Shown piece after piece: positions 20,457 through 37,117 of a stretch of DNA of 41,147 nucleotides. The notes below the pieces were generated by a model. The model did not search any database and had not been told where the DNA came from. It saw only the letters and a program-made list of their open reading frames with translations. The stretch's first letter is position 1. Each line of letters starts with the position of its first letter. The stretch is from Leptospira interrogans (GTDB taxonomy: Bacteria > Spirochaetota > Leptospiria > Leptospirales > Leptospiraceae): NCBI RefSeq assembly GCF_900156205.1, contig NZ_FTNA01000035.1, forward strand, positions 1 through 41,147, in the 5' to 3' direction. A program made the position numbers and the translations under genes.

Positions 20457-20804
20457 ATATCATTTTTTGAATATAATATTTCTATAAAATTATTTTTTTT
20501 ATTTATAAAAATTGAGAATTTCATTCCCAAATCCTTAAAACATACAATTTTCTAATAACTTAGAAATTGTCTAAAAAACCTAGAATGAAGAATCTCATTT
20601 TTAAGTCTTCTATAGACTGTGGTGTTGTTACGAAACCTATCTATTGTATGATTTACAATTTTTTCCAAAATCTCGTTTGAATATTTTAAAAATAGAATAG
20701 AGTTATTAAAAAATTCCATAGTGGAGCTTAATAAAACTGCTTCAATCTACCGTTTCTATACAACGAAAACAAATGAAGAATTCATTTTTCAACAACTCTA
20801 TTCT
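20457..20804. other. intergenic region between convergent genes
   Basis: 348 AT-rich bases between the barrel gene and the hydroxylase stop. It contains the complete inverted-repeat element at 20694-20804, which abuts the stop codon of the hydroxylase gene. No GC-rich terminator hairpin was found. Confidence 0.55.
20694..20804. repeat. MITE-like inverted-repeat element, copy B (best preserved)
   Basis: 111 bases with 21-base inverted ends matching at 19 positions (left begins AGAATAGAGTTATTAAAAA; right ends TTTTTCAACAACTCTATTCT). The interior is CCATAGTGG...ACTGCTTCAATCTACCG...ACAACGAAAAC. It is related to the copy at 16461, the interrupted copy at 37588 and the fragment at 26508. Confidence 0.88.
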
Positions 20805-22001
<1,197 letters not shown>

Positions 22002-22007
22002 TTTGTT

Positions 22008-22793
22008 TTAACCGTTTTGATTGAAAAATTTTGTAATCTTACGTGTGACAAATCTAGGAGTAATCCTTACACTCTGAGCTAATATTTTATTCAAAGCCCC
22101 GGCGATTACGACTGATTTTCCTTTTTTTAAAGCGTCGTATCCTATTTCCGCTACTTCTTTTGCTTCCATAATCGGCGCCATCGGATTGTCCAAAAGTTTT
22201 GACTTTGTGATCTCCGCCCTTTCAAAAAATTCGGTCTTGGTAGGCCCTGGGCAAAGAGCGGTTACGGTCACTCCGTCTTTTTTTACGTCTTCGTAAACCG
22301 CTTCTGAAAAGGATAATACATAAGCTTTTGTCGCATAATAATTCGCCATATTCGGTCCAGGTTGAAACCCTGCGATGGAAGCCACGTTCAAAATTTTTCC
22401 ATTCTTACGTTCCACCATACCTTGTAAAAAAAGATGAGTCAACTCTACTAAAGAAGCCACGTTTACCTGAACCATCTGAAGTTCTTCTTTGAGATCCATT
22501 CGATCGAATTTTCCGTTTGTTCCAAAACCTGCATTATTTACTAAAACTTCCACAACCGCTTTTGTTTTTTTTGCGAAGTCGAAAATCTTTTTAGGAGATT
22601 TAGGATCAGCCAGATCCAGGGAAAGAATGTCCACCTTTACTTTGTTTGACGATTCAATTTCTTTTTTTACCTTCTTTAAGGTTTTTTCGTTTCTAGCGAC
22701 TAAAATCAAATCGTAACCGTCCGCCGCGATAAGTTTACTCAATTCGTAGCCGATCCCCACCGTACCACCCGTAATGATTGCCGTTTTTGTCAT
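22008..22793 (-). CDS. short-chain dehydrogenase/reductase (SDR)
   Basis: 261 residues, classical SDR. The cofactor motif is TGGTVGIG near residue 8, followed by [12 protein letters not shown], the catalytic Ser in [11 protein letters not shown] and the [11 protein letters not shown] (YxxxK) active site. The C-terminal basic region ([17 protein letters not shown]) resembles the DltE/YqjQ-like SDR subgroup with a membrane-associating tail. AAGGAAATT precedes the ATG. It is the first gene of a pair with the hydroxylase-family protein, suggesting lipid or sterol-like substrate metabolism. Confidence 0.9.
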   Translation of the reverse strand: MTKTAIITGGTVGIGYELSKLIAADGYDLILVARNEKTLKKVKKEIESSNKVKVDILSLDLADPKSPKKIFDFAKKTKAVVEVLVNNAGFGTNGKFDRMDLKEELQMVQVNVASLVELTHLFLQGMVERKNGKILNVASIAGFQPGPNMANYYATKAYVLSFSEAVYEDVKKDGVTVTALCPGPTKTEFFERAEITKSKLLDNPMAPIMEAKEVAEIGYDALKKGKSVVIAGALNKILAQSVRITPRFVTRKITKFFNQNG

Positions 22794-22979
22794 TTTTAAT
22801 TTCCTTTGCGGTCGAAATTAATTCTATAAAAAAAGAGAGAAAGACTTTTTTTGAAGAGAAATTGAACATTACGTTTTCATTTTAGATGAAATCGCCTAAA
22901 TCCAATTTTTCGAACAAATTATAAAATCGTCTCGAAAAATGATTTCCCAAAGAACATAAGATTTGTATTTTTCTTTTTC

Positions 22980-23636
22980 ATGATCAAACTTCACGGCGCA
23001 AGTATCAGTAATTACGTTAATAAAGTTAAACTAGGTATTTTAGAAAAAGGTTTAGAATACGAACAAATCAGAATCGCACCTTCTCAAGAAGAGGATTTTT
23101 TAAAAATCAGTCCTATGGGAAAAATTCCGGTTCTGGAAATGGATGGAAAATTTATATTCGAGTCGGGAGCTATTTTAGAATTTTTAGATACGATTTTTCC
23201 ACAAACTCCTAAACTGATTCCGGAAGATCCCTGGGAAGCGGCAAGAGTTAGAGAAATCTCCACGATAATAGAGACCTATTTGGATATACCTGCAAGAAGA
23301 ATCTATCTACCTGCGGCCAAAGTTTCTCCGGAAATAGTAGAAGAGGTTCATTCAACCCTAGTCAAAGGAATCAAGGCACTTCAAAGAGTGGTTCGATTTT
23401 CACCTTACATAGCAGGAAATGTTTTTACACTGGCGGATTGTTCTGGCTTTGCCCACCTATCCGTGTTAGACGAAGAACTACGTCCCTTTTATCCTAACAA
23501 CCATCCCTTAGATCTATTAAATGGTTGGAAAGAATACTTTGTATTTATGAAAACCAAAGCAGGTCCTGCACTTGTAGAAAAAGACAAACAAATTCTTAAA
23601 AAAATTTTAGCAAGAGCCAAAACAAAAATCGGATAA
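22980..23636 (+). CDS. glutathione S-transferase family protein
   Basis: 218 residues. The N-terminal thioredoxin-like domain shows [13 protein letters not shown] with a possible catalytic Ser near residue 9, [12 protein letters not shown] with the cis-Pro, and [11 protein letters not shown] (the ES glutathione-binding pair). The C-terminal helical domain carries [15 protein letters not shown], the usual N-capping/Asp motif. It is probably a cytoplasmic stress or detoxification enzyme. It diverges from the SDR gene over a 186-base gap. Confidence 0.9.
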   Translation: MIKLHGASISNYVNKVKLGILEKGLEYEQIRIAPSQEEDFLKISPMGKIPVLEMDGKFIFESGAILEFLDTIFPQTPKLIPEDPWEAARVREISTIIETYLDIPARRIYLPAAKVSPEIVEEVHSTLVKGIKALQRVVRFSPYIAGNVFTLADCSGFAHLSVLDEELRPFYPNNHPLDLLNGWKEYFVFMKTKAGPALVEKDKQILKKILARAKTKIG

Positions 23637-23700
23637 CAGCGGAAATTCTTAGGCTAATTTAAAATTGATTTGACTCTCTAAATCAGTAAAATAGCCTACT

Positions 23701-23946
23701 GTGGTCTTTATGGAACCAGAAAAAGTAATCTCCATCCCGATCCGGGAACTTCCTCATCTCAAAGTTCTTTTGGCAGGCTGGTATAATTTTCTAAAAGAAA
23801 GTTACGATCAGAAAACGATCGACCAAAGCGAATTCAAAGACGCTCTTAAAAGTAACGTTGTCTATAACATAGATCAGGATCAGGTAGAAGTACTTTTAGC
23901 GGGAAAAGAATCCTTACTGCAAAATTTTAGGAAAAGTCTTTCTTAA
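23701..23946 (+). CDS. small hypothetical protein
   Basis: 78-81 residues, starting at GTG 23701 or, more probably, ATG 23710 (MEPEKVISIPIRELPHLKVL). It is helical and soluble, with a short hydrophobic stretch (LKVLLAGWYNFL) and no signal peptide. It follows the GST gene by 64 bases on the same strand and converges on the oligopeptidase with a 7-base gap. The family is not recognised. Confidence 0.6.
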   Translation: MVFMEPEKVISIPIRELPHLKVLLAGWYNFLKESYDQKTIDQSEFKDALKSNVVYNIDQDQVEVLLAGKESLLQNFRKSLS

Positions 23947-23953
23947 TCAACTT

Positions 23954-25909
<1,956 letters not shown>

Positions 25910-26727
25910 ACTTCCAATATCTTTCCCACCTTCGAAACTTCATCCATTTTTTTGACTTATGTAAAATTAGAATCATGATTGAGTCCTCTTTTAAAAACTC
26001 TAAATATTTTTGAAAATTTTTATTCGGAGTTTTGCCGTCCGAAAACGGCCGGCCGCGCTGCTACGGGCTCGCGAATTCTCGCTCGGGCTTCGTCTAAGAC
26101 GAAGACTTCCCCTACACATCGCTAAGCCACGTATATTTTAAAATTTATATAAGTTGTTACAATCTTTTTGTAAAATGTGTTAGTTCCCACGTTTTTAAAA
26201 ACTTGCCCTTAAAACTTTCATAAAATTCTATTGATCCCTATCCAATTGAACATCTAAATGTTTATCACAAAGTGTAAGCACTTCATTTCGGTATAATTCC
26301 ATGCGAAAGCAATTAAGACTCGGAACGGTCTTTCAAACTAAAGCCGTCTCACTCCTTGAAATGCCGATCCTTAGAGAAACATTCCCTGAGTTTCCGGGGT
26401 TCCAGTCTTTCGGATCGTTCGACAAATCGCGTTCTATAACAAATTGAATTCAGGAAAAAATTTTGTTTTCGAGCGAACCCTCAATTTTTTAATCGAGACT
26501 GAAAGCGCGGTCGATTGAAGCAGTTTTGTTAATAGCCACTATGAAATTTTTCAAAAACTCTATAGAAGTGCAAACGATTGGATACTTCTATTATACAATT
26601 CTGAGTAACGTAAAATCAACTGAATGTTGAACTCTTAGTTTCGAATTCAATCTCAACAGTTAAAAAATAAAATTGAATCCTTTTTAATAATTAATCGATA
26701 AGATTTCTTTTCAAGTTTGACTACAAA
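25910..26727. other. 818-bp gene-free patchwork of repeat-like segments
   Basis: It holds, in order: a short GC-rich block (~26033-26135) with hairpins, including CTTCGTC-TAA-GACGAAG; one TGTGTTAGTTCCCAC motif (26176-26190); a ~220-base stretch of raised GC (~26230-26450) with small hairpins and no full gene; and an inverted fragment of the MITE-like family (26508-26563). The minus strand of the raised-GC part has a 24-codon frame beginning MELYRNEVLTLCDKH, too short to call. It may be a graveyard of mobile DNA. Confidence 0.55.
26508..26563. repeat. MITE-like inverted-repeat family, fragment D (reversed)
   Basis: The reverse complement reads GAGTTTTTGAAAAATTTCAT, then AGTGGCTATTAACAAAAC and TGCTTCAATCGACCG. 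This matches the left half of the copies at 16461 and 20694. The right half is absent. Confidence 0.7.
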
Positions 26728-27366
26728 TTGTTAAGTTGTAAAACACGAAAACCTATGTCGACCTCTACCATTTCTTTTTATGGATTTTTGATTTTTTTGT
26801 TAAGCGGGTGTTCTCCTATAAAAGCAGAACTTCCTTACTTTTCCCCTAACTTAGAATGTTCTAAAGAAGAGATTCCACTTTTTATTCAACCCGCTCAAGA
26901 TGTTGAAACTGGAAACCGTTTGGAGATGATTTATTGTAGTAAAACGGAAACTATTTCAGAAAAAAAAATTGAACTGAGTCTTGTTTTTCAAGACGAAAGA
27001 CATCCATCGATTTGGAAAGATAAGGTCTATCGGATTTATAGAGGTTTTAAATATGGAAGACATAAGGATATTGAAACACTTCTTCTCGAGTTTTCAAAAA
27101 AAGGAGAACTACTCAATATTCATCTCAAAAACGTTTACTCAGGAGAACAAAGATTTGCAGCAGATCCGGTACATCATTTTGATTCCATTTTAAAATCAGA
27201 ACAAATCATGAGAGATGAAGGGAAACCAGTTTTATTTATTAACACTTGGAATCATATGTTTTCAGAAACGAACATGAACCCAGAACTTTCCGAAAAAAAA
27301 TTAAATTCTATTGAACTTCGAACCGGAAGCAGAGAAAAATTAGATTCCTTCTATTTGGAAAAATAA
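26728..27366 (+). CDS. putative lipoprotein of unknown function
   Basis: 212 residues from a TTG at 26728, or 203 from the ATG at 26755. The longer form gives the signal peptide a basic n-region (KTRK) before the hydrophobic core FYGFLIFL and the lipobox LLSGC; the shorter form lacks any charge there, so I keep the TTG. The mature part is acidic/basic mixed with no repeats or recognised domain ([20 protein letters not shown]). Neither start has a strong ribosome-binding site. Likely a surface or periplasm-facing lipoprotein; function unknown. Confidence 0.68.
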   Translation: MLSCKTRKPMSTSTISFYGFLIFLLSGCSPIKAELPYFSPNLECSKEEIPLFIQPAQDVETGNRLEMIYCSKTETISEKKIELSLVFQDERHPSIWKDKVYRIYRGFKYGRHKDIETLLLEFSKKGELLNIHLKNVYSGEQRFAADPVHHFDSILKSEQIMRDEGKPVLFINTWNHMFSETNMNPELSEKKLNSIELRTGSREKLDSFYLEK

Positions 27367-27449
27367 GATTAGCTTTTCCAAATTCCTTCAACTGAACTAA
27401 ATTCAGTAAATGCCTCTAGTCAACATTCTGGTTCTCATCTTTGTTACAC

Positions 27450-27468
27450 AAAGAGCACGCTCTTTTAT
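27450..27468. terminator. weak intrinsic terminator candidate after the lipoprotein gene
   Basis: AAAGAGC and GCTCTTT form a short hairpin with a minimal loop, followed by only a few T. It lies 84 bases past the lipoprotein stop. The stem is short. Confidence 0.3.
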
Positions 27469-27593
27469 CTAGGAAAAGTGTTTTACTGAGTTCATTCGAT
27501 CCGCTCTCTCTTCTATGGTGCTCGATAATAAAAAACTTTTCCGTGTGATTATAGACAAAATACTGGGAAAATCGAAAATACCAAGAGGCCTAT

Positions 27594-28772
<1,179 letters not shown>

Positions 28773-28826
28773 TACTTTTAGAACCAAAATATAAACCTTC
28801 TAGAATTTGAAATATCAATTCAATAT

Positions 28827-28870
28827 AAGAGCGTTGACAAAGTAAATTTACAGTCAACGGCTCTTTTTTT
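28827..28870 (+). terminator. intrinsic terminator between maoC-like and VM genes
   Basis: AAGAGCGTTGAC pairs with GTCAACGGCTCTT (one bulged C) across a 14-base AT-rich loop, followed by a T run. It lies between converging genes and may serve both. Confidence 0.75.
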
Positions 28871-28912
28871 AATTCGATGCGAAGAGTTTATTCTTCTCAA
28901 TTCAATTATTGA

Positions 28913-30829
28913 TCATTGTAGAGTGCATCTACCTTCTAAACATTGATTTACGAGTGAGCTGGTTGGATATTCCCCTGTTCCTCTTCTATCCTCCCCTTCT
29001 CCTGTGCAATTTCTGTTAGAGATCATAAAATCAAAAGAGTTTTGATAAGATCCTACTAGTTGTATTGTTATAAGTCTTATAAGAGCCCTATCCGATCTTC
29101 CTAATTGATTATCAACTACCTGGATCGGATCTGTGGAAGGTGTTAAAGATTGTCTGTAAAAACTAAGTGACGCAGAGATTAAGCTAGTTCGCATTACTAC
29201 TAATCCTTGAGAGGTCCTAAGAATGGGAGCCGCATGCCAACCTAAAGTTCCATCTGGACGTCTCCTTCCCAGTATTGCAATCCAAAGGCTTCCGTGGGAA
29301 GAATCGATGAGTGAACTAACGTGCGATAATATCTCAGAACGAGTAGTGAATTCAGCAGAGATAGCCCAATTGTACTGAGGTAGAATAGTTCTAGCAGATG
29401 CAAATGTCACTAGTCTGTTTCTGTTGTCAGCTGGAACAACATTAATGGAACTATACGCTCTCGGTATATCCGTCAACAATCTATCCAAGAACGGATAACG
29501 TTGTCTAAACGAGATAAAAGGATCAGTATTTGGAGCTGTATCGAAAAAATATCCACCGCTCTGAAGAGGCTCTTGAGAATGATACTCCTGAAGTTCAGCT
29601 ACCATCTGAAAAGCCTGAAGCGTACAAATGCCACATATCCCACTTCCCTGGGTCGTATCTACAGTTGAAATCGCTATTTGATAAAGTCTCCGAATCCATG
29701 CCTCGGATAATTGAAAGTCTGGCGGTAAGGTCCTGACTATTCTTTTATGCCCCAAACTTACGTGATTACCTGCTGGACAATACTGTTCCGTCTTACCCAG
29801 ATTAGACGACACATAACGCGTCCAATTCAGTAAATCTTTAGTAACTACAAACAAAGAAGTGGGACTATTCCGAATATCCGTCTTTACAAAATCAGGTTTG
29901 GCTGTATAAACAACACCCCAATTGGATCCATATCTAGTGACCCTCAAAATATTCCCTTGATAATCCGTGATGATCCCTCCTTCATCTGTTCCCAAAGACA
30001 CGTTCCAAAAAGCTGGATTATCCTTACTGATCACTGCGTCATTACACAATGCCCACTTTACCCAATTCCAATTCGATCTTCCCATCTGAGAATACATACA
30101 ATATAAAGATCCGCTAATAGAATTGTATTGAGCAAGATGACCACTTTCAGGATTGTAGTAGAGAAGAGTTGTATTTTTACCGGAACCTCCCCCACGAATA
30201 AAATAACGTTCATTTCCCCAGCTATTGTTCAGATCCCAAGCGATAGAAGTTTGAAGACTGATGTTTCCGGGAGTAGCCACGGTCTTCACCCAGTCATTCA
30301 TCGAAGAATCTAAAGTATGATTATAGTTATCACCAGAATTTCTAGAGATATAGCCGTACCAATTTATATCCTTCAATCGATAGTTTCCATCTGCTGTCCA
30401 AAAGGCGTTTCCTTGTAAAACCCATCTTTGCAGAGAGTCATTGATCGTACAAGGTCTAAGGTGAACATAGTCCCAGATTTGTTCTGCTTTAATTACTTTT
30501 TCTGGAGCAGTAATACACAACCACGTATTGTTAATGTTATACGAAATTCTTTGAAATACATCATATCTTGCATTCATAACGTGTTGTTCCGAGCACTGTT
30601 CAACTATAATGTAACTTTCACCTCCGCTAAAAATAGGACCGTAACAGAACTTTCTACCGTCATGAATAACGACCTTGATCGCTTTATCTTTTGGTGAATC
30701 AGTAGATTTTTGAACAATCGAACCAGTAACACTCGATGGGATAGGTGTAAATGCAGGATTCACTCCATAAGAGTAGTCAGCTCTAATAAAAACGAACAAA
30801 ACTAACAAAGACACTTTCCATTTACGCAT
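28913..30829 (-). CDS. PF07598 virulence-modifying (VM) protein, secreted, with ricin-B-like N-terminal region
   Basis: 638 residues, the usual length for the PF07598 family that is expanded in pathogenic Leptospira. It has a signal peptide ([20 protein letters not shown]). The N-terminal half is Trp/Tyr/Asn-rich with lectin-like blocks ([59 protein letters not shown]) that suggest ricin B-type trefoil folds. The C-terminal half has the family core ([40 protein letters not shown], and a Cys-containing tail). Published work on the family reports cytotoxic exotoxin behaviour. AAAGGAAAG lies 4 bases before the ATG. It stands alone and diverges from the alcohol dehydrogenase over a 249-base AT-rich gap. 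Confidence 0.88.
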   Translation of the reverse strand: MRKWKVSLLVLFVFIRADYSYGVNPAFTPIPSSVTGSIVQKSTDSPKDKAIKVVIHDGRKFCYGPIFSGGESYIIVEQCSEQHVMNARYDVFQRISYNINNTWLCITAPEKVIKAEQIWDYVHLRPCTINDSLQRWVLQGNAFWTADGNYRLKDINWYGYISRNSGDNYNHTLDSSMNDWVKTVATPGNISLQTSIAWDLNNSWGNERYFIRGGGSGKNTTLLYYNPESGHLAQYNSISGSLYCMYSQMGRSNWNWVKWALCNDAVISKDNPAFWNVSLGTDEGGIITDYQGNILRVTRYGSNWGVVYTAKPDFVKTDIRNSPTSLFVVTKDLLNWTRYVSSNLGKTEQYCPAGNHVSLGHKRIVRTLPPDFQLSEAWIRRLYQIAISTVDTTQGSGICGICTLQAFQMVAELQEYHSQEPLQSGGYFFDTAPNTDPFISFRQRYPFLDRLLTDIPRAYSSINVVPADNRNRLVTFASARTILPQYNWAISAEFTTRSEILSHVSSLIDSSHGSLWIAILGRRRPDGTLGWHAAPILRTSQGLVVMRTSLISASLSFYRQSLTPSTDPIQVVDNQLGRSDRALIRLITIQLVGSYQNSFDFMISNRNCTGEGEDRRGTGEYPTSSLVNQCLEGRCTLQ

Positions 30830-31078
30830 TTTTCTTTCCTTTTGTAAGATTAAAGAAAATCCTCTTTATTTAGTATATTCTAATGAACTGATAAATTATT
30901 TATTATAGGCTTAAATTTTAATTATATTAAAATTCTAATTCGTATTTTTTCTAAACTCCGAAGATCAATTTATTATTTTCACGTGTTCGGCATAAGAAAT
31001 ATAATGTGATTCTTAATCTTAAGAATTAAAATATAGTATCCATATTTCAATATTCTTATTAAAGTAGTTATGTAATCT

Positions 31079-32107
31079 ATGAAACGAATCGTATTCAAAA
31101 AAAAGCATATATTGGAATGGGAAAACGTTCCCGAACCAAAAATTCAAGGAATCAACCAAGCAATTGTAAAACCAATCGCGGTTTCGCGTTGTGATCTGGA
31201 TCTTCCGATAGTAAACGGTTATACTTTATTTAGACCGGGAATTCCAATCGGTCATGAGTTCGTAGGAATGATCGAAGAAACGAGTCCTGAAATCGCAAAC
31301 CAATATCCGAAAGGAACCAAGGTAATCATTCCGTTTCAAATTTCCTGTGGAATTTGTCCAGATTGTACACTAGGACGTTCCAAGGCTTGTACTTCGGTCC
31401 CTTACGCAAGTCATTACGGAATGGGACCTTCCGCAAAAGAATTCGGCGGTGCCTTGTCAGAAAAAATTTGGATTCCATTCGCCAAACAGATGTTAATCCC
31501 CATGCCTTCGGATATGGACGTGATCTCACTCGCTTCGATCAGCGACAATATAGTGGAAGCGTGGAAATTGGTAGGACAATGGCTGGAGAAAAAACCGAAT
31601 TCTCCTGTAATGATTTTGGGAGGTTTAGCTTCAAGTATCGGTTTGTATTCCGCTTCTCTCGCAGTAGGAATGGGTTCTTCCGAAGTTTTGTATCTGGACA
31701 ACGATTCAGAAAGACTTAAAATTGCGGAAAGCCTAGGTGCTAAAGCGGTTTCGTATTCCGTTCTTCCCAAGGCTTGGGAAAGAAAATTTCCCTTAATCGC
31801 GGATTGTCACGGTTTGAAGGAAGGAATGGATTTCGCATTAAAATCTCTTTCTACGGAAGGGATCTATGGTTCTGCATCCATTTTCTGGACAAATAAATTA
31901 GAAATTCCTTATTTAGATTTATATAATACTGGAGCAACCTTGAAGATTGGAAGAGTAGACTCAAGGGAATATATTCCGCATATCCTAAAAAAGATTTCTG
32001 AAAAAAAGATTAAACCAGAAAAAATTGTGACCAAAATCTGTTCTTTCGAAGAAGCTACAGAAGCCTGGCTCGAACCGGCGATCAAGTTGGTGGTTAAAAT
32101 GGACTGA
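31079..32107 (+). CDS. zinc-dependent alcohol dehydrogenase (MDR family)
   Basis: 342 residues of the medium-chain dehydrogenase family. The catalytic zinc region is VSRCDLDLP and later PIGHEFVGMIEE. The structural zinc lobe CGICPDCTLGRSKAC has four cysteines. The Rossmann segment is VMILGGLASSIGLYSASLAV, a non-canonical glycine pattern (GGLASSIG rather than GxGxxG), then LYLDNDSERL. Likely an oxidoreductase of unknown alcohol or polyol substrate. No strong ribosome-binding site is visible. It is a single gene with a repeat-rich downstream region. Confidence 0.88.
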   Translation: MKRIVFKKKHILEWENVPEPKIQGINQAIVKPIAVSRCDLDLPIVNGYTLFRPGIPIGHEFVGMIEETSPEIANQYPKGTKVIIPFQISCGICPDCTLGRSKACTSVPYASHYGMGPSAKEFGGALSEKIWIPFAKQMLIPMPSDMDVISLASISDNIVEAWKLVGQWLEKKPNSPVMILGGLASSIGLYSASLAVGMGSSEVLYLDNDSERLKIAESLGAKAVSYSVLPKAWERKFPLIADCHGLKEGMDFALKSLSTEGIYGSASIFWTNKLEIPYLDLYNTGATLKIGRVDSREYIPHILKKISEKKIKPEKIVTKICSFEEATEAWLEPAIKLVVKMD

Positions 32108-32661
32108 ATCACATTCCAATTTCTGAATCAACCCAACTAACCAGTCCACAAAAGTCCGCTTTTTTTAGTTTTTCTATTCTATCTAGAATAGATTGGGCTT
32201 CCAGTGAAATAGCACGAAACTTTTGCAAATCTATTCTTATGAAAAACTTGTAGTAGTTCCTACAAAAATTCCTGTCGGTAATTCTACTTGAACGTGAGTT
32301 CGGTGTAAGAAAAAATTTTCTAAAAGTATGAGTTCCTACAATTTTAGAATTTGTTCGTAAAATCGTGATTTGTTGTAATTCCTTACATCATTTTACAGAC
32401 AAACTTAAACTTTGTGGTAGTTCCCACACTTGAATACGATAGATTCAATTGTTATAAATTTCTATTTTATCAATTGTGGTAGTTCCCACATTTAAAGAAT
32501 CGATTTGTAAAATTTAGATTTCAACTTTTTCAGAATCATGGATTTTTACGCCAAACTCTCATTACTTTACAAAAACACGTTTCGGTTCGGTTCGGAGTAT
32601 CTATCATCTGGCTGGGCCTTAAATTTCATGAAAAGAAATTTGTCAGAATTCAAAAAGTTTC
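32108..32661. other. repeat-bearing intergenic region
   Basis: 554 bases between converging genes. It contains at least four GTRGTTCCYAC-type motifs (32250, 32326, 32413, 32475). A ~265-base stretch (32296-32560) is related to the tandem units at 37118-37578. No gene is supported. Confidence 0.65.
32296..32560 (+). repeat. dispersed copy of the ~231-bp repeat unit
   Basis: It starts GAGTTCGGTGTA and continues through TTTTCTAAAAGTATGAGTTC, two TGTGGTAGTTCCCACA motifs and CAACTTTTTCAGAATCATG. It matches the units near 37118 in order, with an inserted or diverged segment around 32360-32410. Confidence 0.8.
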
Positions 32662-32982
32662 TTATCTTTCCAATGTAGCACTCATGGAACCTTTAGAATT
32701 GGACATTCTAGGATCGGCTCCATAATTTAAAATTCTCTCTTGAACATGTTCTGCGTGTTCTAATTCTCCCGAAAAAACGACTGTTCTTTTTTCTTTATCT
32801 ACTTGAACCGCATGTAGAAATGCTTTTTCTACAGTCATCATACAGATTTCAACGAGCATTTCAATTACATACTCATAAGTATGTTCGTTATCGTCCCAAA
32901 GTACAACTCTCCAAGGTCCTCCCGTTGATTTCGTGGACTCCTCAGTAATTTCATTTAGGTCTGGAGTTTGTGTACTCGCCAT
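32662..32982 (-). CDS. clpS: ClpS, adaptor of the ClpAP protease
   Basis: 106 residues. The ClpS core is clear: GPWRVVLWDDNEHTYEYVIE, then MMTVEKAFLHAVQVDKEKRT and VVFSGELEHAEHVQERILNY. The DDN and the His of the EHAEHV segment belong to the N-degron pocket and ClpA-binding surface. It delivers N-end rule substrates to ClpA/ClpP. No clpA is adjacent. It lies 118 bases downstream of the transketolase gene on the same strand. Confidence 0.92.
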   Translation of the reverse strand: MASTQTPDLNEITEESTKSTGGPWRVVLWDDNEHTYEYVIEMLVEICMMTVEKAFLHAVQVDKEKRTVVFSGELEHAEHVQERILNYGADPRMSNSKGSMSATLER

Positions 32983-33100
32983 CTCGCCAAAAATCTTACC
33001 AAGAAATGAGTGTAAGAAAAATTTCTTTTCTTACAAAAATCTTCGCTCTTTGAAAAAGAAAAAAGATTATATGAAATTTCATTCTCACCGATCTAGAATT

Positions 33101-34063
33101 TTATTTTTTGAGAGTCTTCGCCTTCTTCACAGTTTCAACGATATTTTTAGAACGAAGACCAAAATAATCTAAAAGTTCCTTCCAAGTTCCGGACTTTCCA
33201 AATTGATCTTTCATACCCACTTTTAAAACGTGAACTGGATATTCTTCCGATAAAAATTCGCTAACTGCGGAACCAAGTCCACCGACCACGTTATGTTCCT
33301 CGCAAGTGACTACTATCCCACATTCTTTAGCGTATTTTAAAATTGTTTCCTTATCGATTGGTTTGATCGTAGCCATGTTCAAAAGAGTCACTTGAATTCC
33401 TTCCTTGGACAATTCTTCCGATGCTTTGATCGCCTCGTTTACAAGAACCCCATTAGCGATGATGAGTACATCCTTACCTTCTCTCATCACTTCCGCTTTT
33501 CCGATTTGAAACTTATAATTTTCTCTTTCGATAATAGGAACATTGGGACGTCCTACTCGAACATAGACCGGACCTTTATAGTCGGCGATTGCATGAATTA
33601 TCTGTTTGCATTCGTTGTAGTCCGAAGGACAGATTACAGTCATTTCAGGAATGACCCTCATAATCGCAAAGTCTTCGATACATTGATGAGAAGCCCCGTC
33701 CTCACCTACGGTAATTCCTCCATGAGAAGCAACCAGCTTTACATTTAAAAATGGATAAACCACACTATTTCGAACAATTTCCCAAGCTCTTCCTGAAAGA
33801 AACATTGCAAAAGAAGAAGCAAATGGAACAAGTCCTGAAAGCGCCAAACCGGCTGCGTGACCAACTAAGTTCTGTTCAGCGACACCTACGTTAAAAAAAC
33901 GATCTGGAAAAGCTTTCGCAAACTTATTGGTTTTTGTAGATCCAGAAAGATCTGCATCTAAAACGACCACATCCGGACGAGAAGCACCTAATTCATGCAG
34001 CGCGTCTCCATAACCATCACGAGTAGCTTTTTCAGTCGCAGTCGATGTGCTTGGAGCTCCCAT
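33101..34063 (-). CDS. transketolase, C-terminal subunit
   Basis: 320 residues covering the pyrimidine-binding and C-terminal domains of transketolase/DXS-type enzymes: [60 protein letters not shown] (with the catalytic Glu), [15 protein letters not shown] and [20 protein letters not shown]. The thiamine-diphosphate-binding N-terminal half is absent, as in split transketolases made of two polypeptides. The partner is not in this window: the upstream neighbour, 7 bases away, is metK. It acts in the pentose phosphate pathway if paired. The start ATG at 34063 is preceded by AAAGGATAAT. Confidence 0.9.
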   Translation of the reverse strand: MGAPSTSTATEKATRDGYGDALHELGASRPDVVVLDADLSGSTKTNKFAKAFPDRFFNVGVAEQNLVGHAAGLALSGLVPFASSFAMFLSGRAWEIVRNSVVYPFLNVKLVASHGGITVGEDGASHQCIEDFAIMRVIPEMTVICPSDYNECKQIIHAIADYKGPVYVRVGRPNVPIIERENYKFQIGKAEVMREGKDVLIIANGVLVNEAIKASEELSKEGIQVTLLNMATIKPIDKETILKYAKECGIVVTCEEHNVVGGLGSAVSEFLSEEYPVHVLKVGMKDQFGKSGTWKELLDYFGLRSKNIVETVKKAKTLKK

Positions 34064-34070
34064 TTTTATA

Positions 34071-35231
<1,161 letters not shown>

Positions 35232-35386
35232 CTGTTCTTCCTGAAGGTGAAAAATTAACGGAGAAGTTCCGCTCTGATCCCAAAAACCTACGGATTGCCT
35301 TGGTGTCAAGAAGATCCAAACTATGTTCCTTTCGAACAAATTGAACGTCTGAAATTAGAATTGAATTGAAGCATATACGTCCCGAA

Positions 35387-35800
<414 letters not shown>

Positions 35801-36014
35801 TCAATTTGTGTCTGAGATTTGAAAACGCTTGTTTGATAGTTTTTTAAGAATTTCTGATGTTTCAATCGTATAGAAATTCTAAATTTAGAAATCATCCTTT
35901 ACTTTTCTCTAAGACTTATATAACAATCGCTTTAAACTCAAATTATAATCTTTCAGATAAAAAATTATTCAATATTGATTTACAAAAAATTCCTAAGTTC
36001 ATACCGTGATTTTC

Positions 36015-36850
<836 letters not shown>

Positions 36851-36874
36851 TCTGTTTAAACAATTTTCTAGGTT

Positions 36875-36903
36875 AAAAAGCCACCGAAAGGTGGCTTTTT
36901 TAT
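36875..36903 (+). terminator. strong intrinsic terminator of lipL32
   Basis: A perfect 11-bp stem AAAAAGCCACC / GGTGGCTTTTT with a GAAA tetraloop, continuing into T-rich sequence 25 bases after the lipL32 stop. Confidence 0.95.
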
Positions 36904-37117
36904 TTTTATAATTGATTAATATATTTTAAAAAGTTTTTAACTCGATCGATCCTTCAATTCCACTTACTCGCTTTTATTTTTACAAGCTTCAACCTACTAT
37001 AAACTCAAACATTAGATTTTCCTAAAACTACATTTGAATATTTATTTCTGATTTCTCTGTTTAGAAAAATTACGTTTAACGTATCACATTTGTTTTAAAG
37101 AATCGATCGAAACTTTT

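Noticed and set aside
30830..31078. Regulatory gene or small RNA between the VM gene and alcohol dehydrogenase
   Set aside because: The 249 bases are AT-rich with no ORF, no hairpin with T run and no clear promoter pair.
31326..31770. Antisense ORFs within the alcohol dehydrogenase
   Set aside because: They are fully contained in a well-supported gene and show no motifs.
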